A stretch of 64,000 nt of DNA from Marinifilaceae bacterium (GCA_016936255.1 JAFGYE010000067.1:30842-94841), one strand, 5' to 3'; numbered from the stretch's first letter, positions 1 through 10,133 are shown. Numbers and translations: made by a program. Notes: generated by a model from the letters alone, not told the origin.

Positions 1-1311
1 TCCATTAATCATTGTCAGGATCAACTCACCCGTTGTGGCCTCCATAGGAACAGTAACAGTTATACTTGTGCCGGATTCAGGAGTTACATCAACCGTTAAA
101 TCATTGCCAAAAGTAACCGATTTAACCAAATCTAAATCTGTACCGGTAATCGTGATATCATTATTTGCATCCACCGGATTTGGAGTCACATCTGCAATGA
201 TTGGTTTTACCAGCACAATTGCATCTGTTGGTACACTTTTACCTGAAGCGGTATTAAGAGTTACGACTCCATCAACAGCATCATTCGGTATAACAACAGT
301 AATACCGGTTCCATTATAGGTGAAATCAGTAATTGCAGTTCCTCCTGTAAACTGTACCGAAGTTGTTAAATCAAGGTCAGATCCGGTAATAAGCACTTCA
401 AGTTCTGCTCTGTAACGATTTACTGCTGCAATAGTAAGTGCTGATGGGACAACAGTTGTTATGGATTCTGAACTAATTACTTCCACGCCGGAATATGCCT
501 TCAGGACAATAGGACCATCTTGAATATAAGCAGAACTTACAATTTCTATTGATGTTGAAGTAACGGATACAAAATCTTTAGCCACAACCAAAGAATCTCC
601 GGAAAAAATAATTTCTGATACCAAATCAAGATTTGCTCCACTAATCACTATGTTTTCACCAGCCTTAACAAGCGTTGGCGAGAAACTTGTTAGGCTTGGT
701 TGTAAAATAGTTAATTCTAAATCAGAATAAAGTTGATTTTCATGAACATCTTCTACAATAATTTTACCGGAAACAGCCACTTTTGGAACTTTTAAAACAA
801 TTTCTTTACGAGACTGAGACACAAAATTTGCAGAATCAACACTTGCATTTCCCTGAAAAACAACCTTAACAATATTGTTAAGGTAATCACCACTAATTGT
901 AACCTCTTCTCCTTCCCGAACAGCTGTTTCGACAGGCGCAATTGATGTGATCGAATAAGGTTCGGTGTACCCAATTCTTGATTTTGTTGTAATAGAACCT
1001 CCTTTGTACTTTAAAATTACAAGACCAGGTTCAGCCTCTTGCGGTACTGTAATGGTTATTTCAGAACTACTAAGTACAGTGATATTGCTTACCTCGATAT
1101 TATCCGGTAAAACTACAGAGGTAACTAAGTCCAGATCCTGTCCGATAAAATGAATATCAGTCCCACGTAAAACCGGGCTTGGACCAAACGAATACAGCTC
1201 AACACTTCCCCCATTATCATCGTCTTTGTCGCAAGAAACAACAAAGATGCCAGCCAATAGTGTAAAGCATATTAATGCTATACGTAATCGATTATATATA
1301 TTATTTTTCAT
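1..1311 (-). CDS. IPT/TIG-repeat surface lipoprotein, 3' end beyond window
   Basis: The frame is open from an ATG at 1311 to the window edge, so 437 residues are visible and the C-terminus is missing. The start is a lipoprotein signal with the lipidated cysteine at residue 27, followed by the acid-rich CDKDDDN, a pattern linked in Bacteroidota to export to the cell surface. After it come at least five Ig-like IPT/TIG repeats of about 80 residues, each with a version of ITGxDLDLVxSVxF. No catalytic motif is visible. It follows another IPT lipoprotein by 26 bp and is the last visible gene of a SusCD mannan operon, so I infer a surface glycan-binding protein in the SusE/SGBP position. Its ligand cannot be read from the repeats. 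The missing C-terminus might hold a binding or catalytic domain. Confidence 0.8.
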   Translation of the reverse strand, partial: MKNNIYNRLRIALICFTLLAGIFVVSCDKDDDNGGSVELYSFGPSPVLRGTDIHFIGQDLDLVTSVVLPDNIEVSNITVLSSSEITITVPQEAEPGLVILKYKGGSITTKSRIGYTEPYSITSIAPVETAVREGEEVTISGDYLNNIVKVVFQGNASVDSANFVSQSRKEIVLKVPKVAVSGKIIVEDVHENQLYSDLELTILQPSLTSFSPTLVKAGENIVISGANLDLVSEIIFSGDSLVVAKDFVSVTSTSIEIVSSAYIQDGPIVLKAYSGVEVISSESITTVVPSALTIAAVNRYRAELEVLITGSDLDLTTSVQFTGGTAITDFTYNGTGITVVIPNDAVDGVVTLNTASGKSVPTDAIVLVKPIIADVTPNPVDANNDITITGTDLDLVKSVTFGNDLTVDVTPESGTSITVTVPMEATTGELILTMING

Positions 1312-1337
1312 AACTAAAATACGTTTTTGTTCGATTT

Positions 1338-2522
1338 TTACTCTTTACTATTCACAAGGCGAACATTATCAATCCACATTTTCAACCCGAATTCGGCAGT
1401 TGACTCGTTAACCGCACCAAACCACATCACATTTAAATTCTGAAGTTCACCCAGACTTGTTATAGCACGATCTGTTTCTGATTCATCTTTGCTATAAATA
1501 AAATCTGAAATTGGCATACTTACAGTAATCCAATCATCGGTAACATAGTTCTCAGAAACGCCGTTATTGTTGTATGGTTTCCAGTGATATTGAGCATTGG
1601 CACCATCTACATTGTGGCTGCCGTCGTTGTCAAACCAAATTAACATTGGAGTATCATGCCACTCATGACAATAACATTCAAATTTCAACACATAATCACT
1701 TGCATCCCCCTCTGAAACAAGAGGCTGTGCATTAGGATTAATGTATAATAATTGAATTGCATTTGCAGGCCATGCCCAAGAACCAGTTGTTCCTTCAAAA
1801 TTCACATAACTGCCCGAAATTCCATTTTCAGAGGCAAAATCAGATAATCCCCAATTATTCCATGCTGTTGGATTTTCTCCATCAATAAAAATATCTGAGT
1901 CATCTCTAAAAATAAAAGATGTGCGCTCTGTCCCATAATCATTTGTTACAGTAATGTAACCTTTCATCGTTCCGTTTGGCACGACAGCCGTAATATATTC
2001 GTCGGTAAACTCAAGCACTTCAGCCTGCAAATTACCTGGAAATAAAACTTTAATATCACCATTTGCTGTTGGGAAAAAGTAGGAACCATAAATCGTAATT
2101 TCTGCAGCATCTTTTGCCCATTCGCAGCTTACTGATTTAATCTTTGGAGGCGTAATTTTAGTTATAAAATCATAAACCAAACTTTTACCCGAAGAAGTAT
2201 TTAATGTAATCGTATTTGTTACTTCATCAGGAATAGATCCAGGTACTGTAACAACTATTGAATGTGATGTTACAAAGTTTGGATTTAATTTAGCTTGTTG
2301 ATCATTAAAATAAACCGATACAACACCTTGCAGGTCTTTTCCTATTATTGCAATGGTTTGCCCCATTGAAGCACTTACAAGTAAAGAGTCCGAAGCTGCC
2401 GCATCGGTAGGACGTACGTATTGAATGGAAGGTGTACCTCCATCACTATCATCATCATTACAGGCAGTAACACCAAGTATTACTACAAATAGTAATGATA
2501 ATATTTTTAGTATGTTTTTCAT
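1338..2522 (-). CDS. Surface glycan-binding lipoprotein (IPT repeats plus SGBP-B-like C-terminal domain)
   Basis: This 394-residue lipoprotein sits just after SusD in the mannan operon. The frame is open further upstream to 2618, but the ATG at 2522 is chosen because it begins a proper lipoprotein signal (MKNILKILSLLFVV, cysteine 21) followed by CNDDDSD, an acid-rich surface-export pattern. Two IPT/TIG domains cover about residues 30-200. The C-terminal half (about 205-394), rich in Trp and Asn and ending in MWIDNVRLVN, resembles the glycan-binding domain of SGBP-B proteins, first known from the Bacteroides xyloglucan locus. By family knowledge such proteins hold polysaccharide at the cell surface for SusCD. 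Binding of mannan is inferred from the neighbouring GH26 and GH130 genes. Confidence 0.82.
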   Translation of the reverse strand: MKNILKILSLLFVVILGVTACNDDDSDGGTPSIQYVRPTDAAASDSLLVSASMGQTIAIIGKDLQGVVSVYFNDQQAKLNPNFVTSHSIVVTVPGSIPDEVTNTITLNTSSGKSLVYDFITKITPPKIKSVSCEWAKDAAEITIYGSYFFPTANGDIKVLFPGNLQAEVLEFTDEYITAVVPNGTMKGYITVTNDYGTERTSFIFRDDSDIFIDGENPTAWNNWGLSDFASENGISGSYVNFEGTTGSWAWPANAIQLLYINPNAQPLVSEGDASDYVLKFECYCHEWHDTPMLIWFDNDGSHNVDGANAQYHWKPYNNNGVSENYVTDDWITVSMPISDFIYSKDESETDRAITSLGELQNLNVMWFGAVNESTAEFGLKMWIDNVRLVNSKE

Positions 2523-2544
2523 ATGATTATAATTTGTTTTTGAT

Positions 2545-2618
2545 TTGCCATATAGAACTTGCCATGCAGGAATAATCATCTTCTGTTTGTCAAAATCACT
2601 TTGGCATGGACGTTTCAT
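2545..2618. repeat. Dispersed ~74-bp element, copy A
   Basis: This stretch aligns end to end with 19161-19234 over the same length of 74 bp. Shared blocks are TTGCCATAT(A/G)GAACTT(G/A) at the left, AATAATCA in the middle, a TGTCA core that needs one compensating indel, and ATGG(A/T)CGTTTCAT at the right. By eye about three quarters of positions match. Copy A lies in the leader of the IPT lipoprotein gene that starts at 2522. On the minus strand both copies begin ATGAAACG(W)CCAT, so copy A adds an in-frame upstream Met to that gene. I see no transposase or target duplication. It could be a small RNA gene, a miniature mobile element or a regulatory element. Confidence 0.5.
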
Positions 2619-2675
2619 ATGTTTATTTTTTTTTTATCCTTAATGATAAGGAGTTTACTATAGTCACAACACATT

Positions 2676-4397
2676 CTATTCACCATAATAGTCAACAGCA
2701 CCTTCAAGCAAGATAGGAGCTTTAGTAGTTACCTCTGCTGGTAAACTAATATACATTGAAGAACTATTGAAAACGATATTATTAACACGTTCTCCATCCC
2801 ATTCTCCATTATCAGTAGTTTCCCATCCTATTATATAAGAGTTTCGATCGTTCTCAAGAATATATTTGTCAGCAGTAGATAATCCCTCCTGATCCATACT
2901 ATTATAATCGAACACATACAACTGATCTCTTTTCATGCTATTTAAATATTCTATAGCTGCAGTGTTGTTTCTATAGTAGTAACGTTTTATATCGTACCAT
3001 GAATTAGCCTCAAAAGCAAATTCCTTACGACGCTCTTTAATCAAATCAATGTAAGTTAAAGGAGCAGAAACATTGTAACCAGCACCATGAGTATCCAATA
3101 CCTTATTGATGTACCCAATAGCGGCTGCATCAGAGGTTGTTTCGCTTAAACCCATTGATGCTTCGGCATAAAGAAAGTAAACATCAGAAAGTCGTTGAAC
3201 GTAGATATTGTTCCCTGCATCCTGATTTGTTCCAACTTGTCCTCCCGTGTCAGCAGATTTACCAATAACATATTTTTTAATGTGAGCTAACATACCATTC
3301 GTCGATTCTACCTGAGTATCTAAATCTTCAGGATCGCGGTAAGAGAATTGGTATGTGTATCCACCATTGGCCTTGTCCAGATTTTCATAGTAATCTCCAT
3401 GGGTCATATAAGTCCATTTACGGCGGGCATCATTAGGGTGTTCTGCAAAAAGTTCCTGAAGAGAAATGGTTGGTCCCTTACCTGCTCCCCATGTTTGGTC
3501 GGCAATACGAGATCCCCGGCTCCAATTCACATTTCGTGAATTCCCATCGCCGTAATTTCCTACCATACATTGAATAGAAAAAAGAGATTCTGAACTATTA
3601 TTCGCTTCTACATCAAACATTGTAGAAAAATTATCATACAAAGCCAGGTTCGAATCTTCAATTACCTGACGGGCATATTCCTTGGCTAAGCTAAAGTATT
3701 CGCTATTCCCCTCATAAGCTCCTCTTGTTACATAAACTTTTGCCAACATTCCTAATGCCGACCATTTGGTTACGCGGCCTTCGTCATCCGTTTTTGAAAG
3801 AATACCTGCTGCAAACTCCAAATCTTCACACATGAATCTGTATAGGTTTGACTGTGTATGTTTATTAACATAAATATCAGCGACATTTCCTGAAGTAATT
3901 AACTCTGTGGCATTTTCAATAATTGGCGCTTCTCCCCAGTTTTCAGCTATAAAATAATAGGCAACGGCTCTCATATAACGGGCTTCGCCAAGCGCTTTTT
4001 GTATTACATCTTCTGAAATACCGTTTTCACGTGCTGCCGATGGCATATCATTTATAATCGAGTTAGAAAAAGATACTACCCGATACAAACCTTCCCAGCC
4101 AGTATTATTGAATTTATTACCAGCTCCAACCTTGTTGTAGTAAAACTGACCTTCGGCATCATAGGTATAATACAAATCACCTGCTAATTCGTCTCCGGCC
4201 AACCACATAAATTGAGAATGAAAATCCCACCAAACACTACCATATAGCGATGCGGTATTCGCCCTAACATTAGCCTCAGAAGTATAATAATTTTCTGCAA
4301 CAAGAGAATCCTGCGGCACCACAGTCAGAAAATCGTCACAACCACCCATTGTCATTACAACAATCAAAAAATATATGATTTTAAATAAATTTTTCAT
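2676..4397 (-). CDS. SusD/RagB-family glycan-binding outer-membrane lipoprotein
   Basis: This 573-residue protein is the SusD partner of the SusC gene 17 bp upstream. It has a lipoprotein signal with cysteine 20 (TMGGCDDFLTVVPQDSL) and the typical early SusD line xxYYTSEANVRANTASLYGS. TPR-like helices follow, and the family's late signature FAFEANSWYDIKRYYY lies near residue 480. In this family the protein lies on the cell surface and closes over the SusC barrel like a lid, trapping oligosaccharides. The setting with GH26 mannanase and mannosylglucose phosphorylase points to beta-manno-oligosaccharides; this is inference. Length is normal and no defects are seen. Confidence 0.93.
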   Translation of the reverse strand: MKNLFKIIYFLIVVMTMGGCDDFLTVVPQDSLVAENYYTSEANVRANTASLYGSVWWDFHSQFMWLAGDELAGDLYYTYDAEGQFYYNKVGAGNKFNNTGWEGLYRVVSFSNSIINDMPSAARENGISEDVIQKALGEARYMRAVAYYFIAENWGEAPIIENATELITSGNVADIYVNKHTQSNLYRFMCEDLEFAAGILSKTDDEGRVTKWSALGMLAKVYVTRGAYEGNSEYFSLAKEYARQVIEDSNLALYDNFSTMFDVEANNSSESLFSIQCMVGNYGDGNSRNVNWSRGSRIADQTWGAGKGPTISLQELFAEHPNDARRKWTYMTHGDYYENLDKANGGYTYQFSYRDPEDLDTQVESTNGMLAHIKKYVIGKSADTGGQVGTNQDAGNNIYVQRLSDVYFLYAEASMGLSETTSDAAAIGYINKVLDTHGAGYNVSAPLTYIDLIKERRKEFAFEANSWYDIKRYYYRNNTAAIEYLNSMKRDQLYVFDYNSMDQEGLSTADKYILENDRNSYIIGWETTDNGEWDGERVNNIVFNSSSMYISLPAEVTTKAPILLEGAVDYYGE

Positions 4398-4414
4398 TTT
4401 CTTAATTTTTTAGT

Positions 4415-7400
4415 TTAAAATCCAACATTAATACCAAAAGTATAAGTACGAGGAGTTGGATAACGTCCCATATCAATATTTTGATACAATGCAGATTGAT
4501 TGTAAGCTCCAACTTCAGGGTCGTAACCAGAATAATTTGTCCATGTAAAGACATTTTGTACAGTCCCATAAATTTTAGCATTATTTAATCCGACTAACTT
4601 AAGAGCCGATTTTGGAATGCTGTATCCAAGTGTAATATTGGATATCCTTAAATAACTTCCATCTTCAATCCAACGATCACTCATCCTGGTATTTCTGTTA
4701 AAATCGTTAGTTGACGGGCGAGGAATATTGGCTTCCGGATTTAGAAGATATGCATTACCAGAACCATCGGAACCAACCTGAGCACGATTGACAACAGCCT
4801 TTGACTGATTATCCCAGATAGAGGTCATTCCCTCTGTTCTTACGCGTGAAAAATTCAAAACATCACCACCATAAACACCGTTTATCCCAACTGTTAATTC
4901 AAAGTTTTTATAGCTGAAAGTATTATTAAATCCGAATGTAAATTCAGGATTAGGATCTCCTATTACAGTCTGATCATTATCATCAATAACCCCATCAGAA
5001 TTTAAATCCTGAAATTTAATATCTCCCACATAAACTCCTGTTTTCTGATTGTATAAATTCAGATCAGAATTTCCCGGATCTTCAACTTGAACAGGTGAGT
5101 TTAATATATCTTCTTCATTGGTAAATAAACGATCAGTTTTGTATCCATAATACACTCCCATCGGTTGACCAACCATAATAGCTGTAGCTGTTTGGAATTC
5201 ACTCCACCAATCCAAATTCCCATAAAGCACCTGAGAATCATCATTTAAGGCAAGCACCTTATTTCTGTTTACTGAAACCACAACATCAGAAGACCATTTA
5301 AAATTATTATTCGATATGTTTATCGTATTCAAAGATATCTCAACCCCTTGGTTCCGAGTCTCTCCAATATTAACATAAGGAGCAGCAATTCCTGAATATT
5401 CATCTTTGTCCCCCAGATAGGAAGGAATTGAAACCTGCATCAATAGGTCTTTAGTTGATTTTCGATACATATCAACTGTTAAAGAGATTTTATTTTGAAT
5501 AATCCCCATATCAATACCAGCATTGTATTGTTGAGATGCTTCCCATTTTAGTTTTGGATTTGATACATTGGCCAATCGGTAAGCTGTTCCTAAAGGAGTC
5601 GTCATGGTATGCATAGCAGAACCGTATTTATAAGTCCCAATATTGCTATTACCTACCATACCATAACCTAATCTTAATTTCAAGTTGCTGACTAATTCAG
5701 AATCTTTAAGAAATGATTCCTGCGAAACTCTCCACGCGACAGCTGCAGAAGGAAAATATCCCCATTTGTTATCTCCTCCAAACTTCGAAGATCCATCCGC
5801 ACGCATGGTTGCAGTTACAAGGTATCTGTCATCATAATTATAGTTGAGTCGACCAAATACCGAAGAACTGGTCGCTTCATCTTTCCAACCATCATTAGAT
5901 ACAAAATCGCCGTCTTCTGTCATTACAAAAATATCATCAGTTGTAAAACCTTGCTTAATTAATGAAGTCCCTTCCCATGCATTTTTGGACATCTCCACAC
6001 CTACCATGATACTAAAACCATGTTTTTCCAGCTTGAAATTATATGTTGCATAATTTTTCCATAACCAGTATACAGAATTGTCTTCGCGCTGCATCATCTT
6101 ATTAAGGTTCGATTCAATCAGACCAAAATCGTAGGTCGGAATAAAACTTTTATTTTTGCTACTCGAAATATCATAACCAAACTCACTTCGGATATTCAAA
6201 TTTTTCACCGGATCAATTGACAAATACACATTCCCCATGGCACGATTTCGAGTCAATGTATTGTTTTGCATTTTGGCTAACCAAACCGGATTGTACTGAG
6301 AGGCGCCGTTAATATCCCCTGGACCTGCCCATGTACCGTCAAAGTTGAATACCGGTACGGAAGGCTGCATAGTTAAAGCCTGCATAATCACACCATCTGT
6401 ACCATCTTGACGCGTTATTGTTTCATCGGTATGTGTAACAGCAAGAGAAGCACCCATTTTAAGCCATTTACGAACCTCTCCATCAACATTAAGACGTGAA
6501 TTATATCGTTCAAAACCAGAGCCAAATATGATACCATCCTGATTCATATAACCTACACTTGCAGCGAGTTTAAATTTTTCTGATCCTGCGGTTAATGATA
6601 GTTGATGCGATTGCAATGGTGCTGTTCGAAAAATTGCATCCTGCCAATCTGTACCTTCTCCCAAAATAGAAGGATCCTTATATGCCTCATCAACTTCATT
6701 TTGCGTGAATTCTCCTAGTTCAACCTGATATTTAGCATAATCTCTCAAGTTCATCATATCGATCGTTTTGGCAACTTTTTGAAATGCCATGTAGCCTTCG
6801 TAGCTAATCTTTGCCTCACCGGATTGCCCCCTTCGGGTTTGAATAATTACAACACCATTGGCTCCTGCGGCTCCATATATTGCTGTTGCTGATGCATCTT
6901 TCAAAACATCCATAGATACAATATCTGATGGAGAAATGGTAGATAAAGGATTCACCTTTGTTTGTCCACCAGTTCCACCTGCCCAGGCAAAACCACCAAT
7001 TTCTGATCCTTCACCGCTAAATGGAATACCATCAATAACATAAAGTGGTTCGTTGGAATTGTTGATTGATGAAGCCCCACGTATACGAATGGATGCTGCT
7101 CCACCAGGAGCTCCGGAATTTTGAGTAACCTGAACACCAGCCAATCTTCCTTTAAGCATTTGATCAGCATTGGAAATAGTCATTCCCTTAAGCTCGTCTG
7201 TTTTTACAGAACTAACAGCTCCTGTCAAATCACTTTTTTTCATCTTACCATATCCAACCACTACTACTTCATCCAAACCTTCTGTTTCAACTTCCATTTT
7301 CACATTCAACGAAGTAAGTTTAGATGCATCGATAATTTTGTCTTTAAAACCAATAAAGGAAAATACAAGAACAGTTTTACCCTCTGGAATAGAGAAACTA

Positions 7401-7582
7401 TAATTTCCGTCAACATCGCTGATAGTACCTTGCGTGGTACCTTTAATTACAATGGAAACCCCCGGTAATGGGAGCATTTGATCATCTGTTATTGTTCCGG
7501 TTATTATTTTATTTTGTCCGTAAGCCAATTGCTGTGAACAAAACAAGAAAACAATAACCAAGATTTGTAGACTCTTGTTCAT
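4415..7582 (-). CDS. SusC/RagA-family TonB-dependent outer-membrane transporter (mannan locus)
   Basis: This 1055-residue TonB-dependent transporter imports oligosaccharides through the outer membrane with energy from TonB. After a signal peptide ending near AYGQ there is a carboxypeptidase-regulatory-like domain (about 25-105, GTTQGTISDVDGNYSF). The TonB box region EVVVVGYGKMKKSDLTGAVS (about 105-125) and the plug domain with the SusC line VLKDASATAIYGAAGANGVV come next. The beta-barrel ends in aromatic-rich RTYTFGINVGF. The size and the C-terminal Phe are typical of SusC. It is transcribed with SusD 17 bp downstream. The 178-bp gap upstream, after the GH130 gene, shows no promoter I can defend, so it may be read from the GH26 promoter. 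Confidence 0.95.
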   Translation of the reverse strand: MNKSLQILVIVFLFCSQQLAYGQNKIITGTITDDQMLPLPGVSIVIKGTTQGTISDVDGNYSFSIPEGKTVLVFSFIGFKDKIIDASKLTSLNVKMEVETEGLDEVVVVGYGKMKKSDLTGAVSSVKTDELKGMTISNADQMLKGRLAGVQVTQNSGAPGGAASIRIRGASSINNSNEPLYVIDGIPFSGEGSEIGGFAWAGGTGGQTKVNPLSTISPSDIVSMDVLKDASATAIYGAAGANGVVIIQTRRGQSGEAKISYEGYMAFQKVAKTIDMMNLRDYAKYQVELGEFTQNEVDEAYKDPSILGEGTDWQDAIFRTAPLQSHQLSLTAGSEKFKLAASVGYMNQDGIIFGSGFERYNSRLNVDGEVRKWLKMGASLAVTHTDETITRQDGTDGVIMQALTMQPSVPVFNFDGTWAGPGDINGASQYNPVWLAKMQNNTLTRNRAMGNVYLSIDPVKNLNIRSEFGYDISSSKNKSFIPTYDFGLIESNLNKMMQREDNSVYWLWKNYATYNFKLEKHGFSIMVGVEMSKNAWEGTSLIKQGFTTDDIFVMTEDGDFVSNDGWKDEATSSSVFGRLNYNYDDRYLVTATMRADGSSKFGGDNKWGYFPSAAVAWRVSQESFLKDSELVSNLKLRLGYGMVGNSNIGTYKYGSAMHTMTTPLGTAYRLANVSNPKLKWEASQQYNAGIDMGIIQNKISLTVDMYRKSTKDLLMQVSIPSYLGDKDEYSGIAAPYVNIGETRNQGVEISLNTINISNNNFKWSSDVVVSVNRNKVLALNDDSQVLYGNLDWWSEFQTATAIMVGQPMGVYYGYKTDRLFTNEEDILNSPVQVEDPGNSDLNLYNQKTGVYVGDIKFQDLNSDGVIDDNDQTVIGDPNPEFTFGFNNTFSYKNFELTVGINGVYGGDVLNFSRVRTEGMTSIWDNQSKAVVNRAQVGSDGSGNAYLLNPEANIPRPSTNDFNRNTRMSDRWIEDGSYLRISNITLGYSIPKSALKLVGLNNAKIYGTVQNVFTWTNYSGYDPEVGAYNQSALYQNIDMGRYPTPRTYTFGINVGF

Positions 7583-7760
7583 AAAATATAGATTTAAATT
7601 TAAAAGGTTAAATTTATTTACACATTACACTCTGTAATTGTATTTTACTCATCATTAGTTAATAGTTACAAAAACAACATAAGTGATGACACAGCGCATT
7701 ATTTTGTCTTTAAACATCAGTAGGGTGGCATAGAATATAGCCTTTGGGCAGATTACTTTA

Positions 7761-8951
7761 TTATTTTAACACATTTGTGAAATTTAGATTTTCATCAATC
7801 AATTCGTTAATTGTATTGACAGATTGATGTGAGTGAAATTTATCTTGCGGCGAATTAATGCAATAGTCAACTAATTGATCTACAGTTGATGTTGCCACAT
7901 GCATTCGCGTATCCGAAGAAGCATAATAAATTTTCACGCTGTGATCTTCATCAGCAATCCACCCATTCGAAAAAACTACATTCGAAACATCACCTACACG
8001 CTCAGATTGCAAGGGAGCAATAAAATGACCATGCGGTTTGTGAGTAATCACCCATGGCTTTTCCAGATCCGTCATGAACATGTATAAGGTATATCTTAAT
8101 CCTGCAGCAGTATTCCGAACTCCGTGTGCCAGATGCAACCATCCTTTACCGGTACGGATTGGCGTCGGTCCTAATCCGTTTTTCACCTCGTAAATGGTGT
8201 GATAGGTTTTGGCATCAACAATGATTTCATTTACCACTTCTGCATTCTCAATTGTTTTAGACAAGCCAAAACCAATTCCTCCGCCTTTTCCTGTATCAAT
8301 AAAACCATCCTGCGGACGGGTAAAAAATGCATACTTTCCCTCTATTAAGTGAGGAAATAACACCACATTACGCTGCTGTCCTGAAGTCGATTTTAAATCA
8401 GCCAAACGTTCCCAACTCACTAAATCTTTCGTTCTGGCAATACCAGCTGAAGCTACTGCGCTTGAAGTGTCCCCATCTGGTGCATCTGGGTCTTTTCGTT
8501 CAGTACAAAACACACCGTAAATCCATCCATCATCATGTTTCGTCAAACGCATATCGTAGACATTAGTATCCTCATCTTCAGTTTGAGGCATGCTTACTGG
8601 CCGATCCCAAAATTTAAAATTATCCACCCCATTTGAACTTTCGGCAATAGCAAAAAACGACTTTCTATCGTTTCCTTCAACACGAACCACTAAAAGATAT
8701 TTACCATCAATTTTAACAGCACCCGCATTAAATACTGCATTAAACCCGATACGCTCCATAAAAAACAGATTGGTATCTGGATTAAAATCAAACCGCCACT
8801 GCAATGGCAAATGATCTCTTGTTACAATAGGGTTTGCATACCGATTGTATATGCCATTGGTACTAAACAGTTTTTCATTCTTTCTTCCCAACAATTCTTC
8901 ATGTTTTTCACGAATCAATTTTATTCGTTCTGCAAACAACTCTTTATTCAT
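7761..8951 (-). CDS. GH130 4-O-beta-D-mannosyl-D-glucose phosphorylase
   Basis: This 396-residue cytoplasmic enzyme has no signal peptide. It matches the GH130_1 type, for which the Bacteroides fragilis enzyme is the model: Man-beta-1,4-Glc plus phosphate gives mannose-1-phosphate and glucose. The five-bladed propeller begins with the conserved NPIVTRDHLPLQWRFDFNP, and Asp133 in VYDMRLT corresponds to the catalytic acid. GPTPIRTGKGWLHLAHG and the GDVSNVVF line are further family motifs. It lies 9 bp after the GH26 gene, consistent with one operon that turns mannan into mannobiose and then phosphorolyses it. The mannobiose 2-epimerase that normally makes its substrate is not in the window. A beta-1,4-manno-oligosaccharide phosphorylase is a less likely alternative. 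Confidence 0.9.
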   Translation of the reverse strand: MNKELFAERIKLIREKHEELLGRKNEKLFSTNGIYNRYANPIVTRDHLPLQWRFDFNPDTNLFFMERIGFNAVFNAGAVKIDGKYLLVVRVEGNDRKSFFAIAESSNGVDNFKFWDRPVSMPQTEDEDTNVYDMRLTKHDDGWIYGVFCTERKDPDAPDGDTSSAVASAGIARTKDLVSWERLADLKSTSGQQRNVVLFPHLIEGKYAFFTRPQDGFIDTGKGGGIGFGLSKTIENAEVVNEIIVDAKTYHTIYEVKNGLGPTPIRTGKGWLHLAHGVRNTAAGLRYTLYMFMTDLEKPWVITHKPHGHFIAPLQSERVGDVSNVVFSNGWIADEDHSVKIYYASSDTRMHVATSTVDQLVDYCINSPQDKFHSHQSVNTINELIDENLNFTNVLK

Positions 8952-8960
8952 ACCAAAAGT

Positions 8961-10103
8961 TTAATTATTTATTTTTTTCAGTTTATTAAAATCGGTCAGT
9001 AAAAGCATTTCAGGTTGATCTAAAAAGTTCCTGGCATCAGTGGCTGACGAATGATTTTCGTAGGGAAAAAAGAAATGAACCTTTGGGTCACTCCTCCAAA
9101 CCATTACATAACTTAATTCTTTGCTGATTAATGAATCACCAAGCACTTTGCCCAGTTTTTTAGTAAACCACAAGGAATCAGAAACATTCTCCAAACCAGT
9201 TTCTGTCAGCGCTGCCAATTTGTTCTTCTCTTTTGCATAAGCAATTAGAATGTATAATTTTTTAACAGCTTCCTTTTCGCCATCAGGTATTTTTAAATCG
9301 TAATAATTGTCCATTCCTATAATATCAACCACATCATCACCGGGATACCAGTTCAAGTATTCTTCAATAGTTGAAAAATTTCGGTCAGGAGAATAGGCCA
9401 CCAACATTTGAGTCAGTCCTTTTTTGTTTTTTAAATAGTTTATGGTGAACCGAAATAACTCCTTTACTTCTTCTGCTGTGCAGTTTTTTGTTCCCCACCA
9501 AAACCAAGCACCATCCATTTCGTGCCACGGACGAAAAATAAAAGGCATTGCGGTTCCATCATCTGTTTTCAAGGATTTAAAGAAATCAGCAACCCTATCC
9601 AATTGAATCAAAAACTCGTTGTGATGTGATCCATTTGGCAAAATATGCTTCACGACATCGTTTTCGGTATTCCATGAACTTTCTCCATTAACAACCGAAA
9701 AAGGATGCCAGCTAAACGTATTGATTCCTCCCATTAAATACCCTTTTATTGCCAATCGCTTCATGTCCGAAAAAGGAACGTTATCCAAATTGTGCGTGTG
9801 TTGAAGTTCTATACCACCTAATTCCCAGCCGAACATGGCCGGATAATCTCCGGCAACCCGTTTCACATCCGACTCTCCATCCACATAAGCCCAATTCTTT
9901 CCATATGCCAAATCATCCTGATGTCCAAAAAGAATTCCTTTTCCTTTCACAGATTTCAATTGTTCTGCAATTGAATTGATGGTTTTATCAACTGGTTTTT
10001 GGGAGCAAGCCATCAACACAGACAGACCTATAACAGCTGTTATTTTCGGTATTATCATTACATTATTGTTTTTATATATTCTTTTTAATTGCAACTTTCT
10101 CAT
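8961..10103 (-). CDS. GH26 beta-mannanase lipoprotein
   Basis: This 380-residue glycoside hydrolase family 26 enzyme hydrolyses beta-1,4-mannosidic bonds with retention. The acid/base Glu195 is in RPWHEMDGAWFWW and the nucleophile Glu301 is in ALTETGLENV, both with the usual GH26 surroundings. LFGHQDDLAYG and the GGINTFSWHP line are also typical. The N-terminus is a lipoprotein signal (IGLSVLMAC, cysteine 33). The ATG at 10103 is kept because a promoter lies 24-60 bp upstream and AAGGGA precedes it. An internal ATG at 10058 would give a shorter, more standard signal with cysteine 18, so the start is not certain. It is the first gene of the mannan operon, and no acidic surface-export pattern follows the cysteine (CSQKP), so a periplasmic site is likely. 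Confidence 0.92.
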   Translation of the reverse strand: MRKLQLKRIYKNNNVMIIPKITAVIGLSVLMACSQKPVDKTINSIAEQLKSVKGKGILFGHQDDLAYGKNWAYVDGESDVKRVAGDYPAMFGWELGGIELQHTHNLDNVPFSDMKRLAIKGYLMGGINTFSWHPFSVVNGESSWNTENDVVKHILPNGSHHNEFLIQLDRVADFFKSLKTDDGTAMPFIFRPWHEMDGAWFWWGTKNCTAEEVKELFRFTINYLKNKKGLTQMLVAYSPDRNFSTIEEYLNWYPGDDVVDIIGMDNYYDLKIPDGEKEAVKKLYILIAYAKEKNKLAALTETGLENVSDSLWFTKKLGKVLGDSLISKELSYVMVWRSDPKVHFFFPYENHSSATDARNFLDQPEMLLLTDFNKLKKINN

Positions 10104-10133
10104 CTGTGAAAAATTCCCTTAATAATTACATCT

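Noticed and set aside
2523..2618. In-frame upstream extension (MKRPCQS...) of the IPT lipoprotein
   Set aside because: It would bury the lipoprotein signal in the middle of the protein, and the stretch is the dispersed element copy A.
2621..2655. Small inverted repeat TCCTTA/TAAGGA next to a T-run between SusD and the IPT lipoprotein
   Set aside because: The T-run lies on the wrong side for transcription of the operon, and the stem is only 6 bp.
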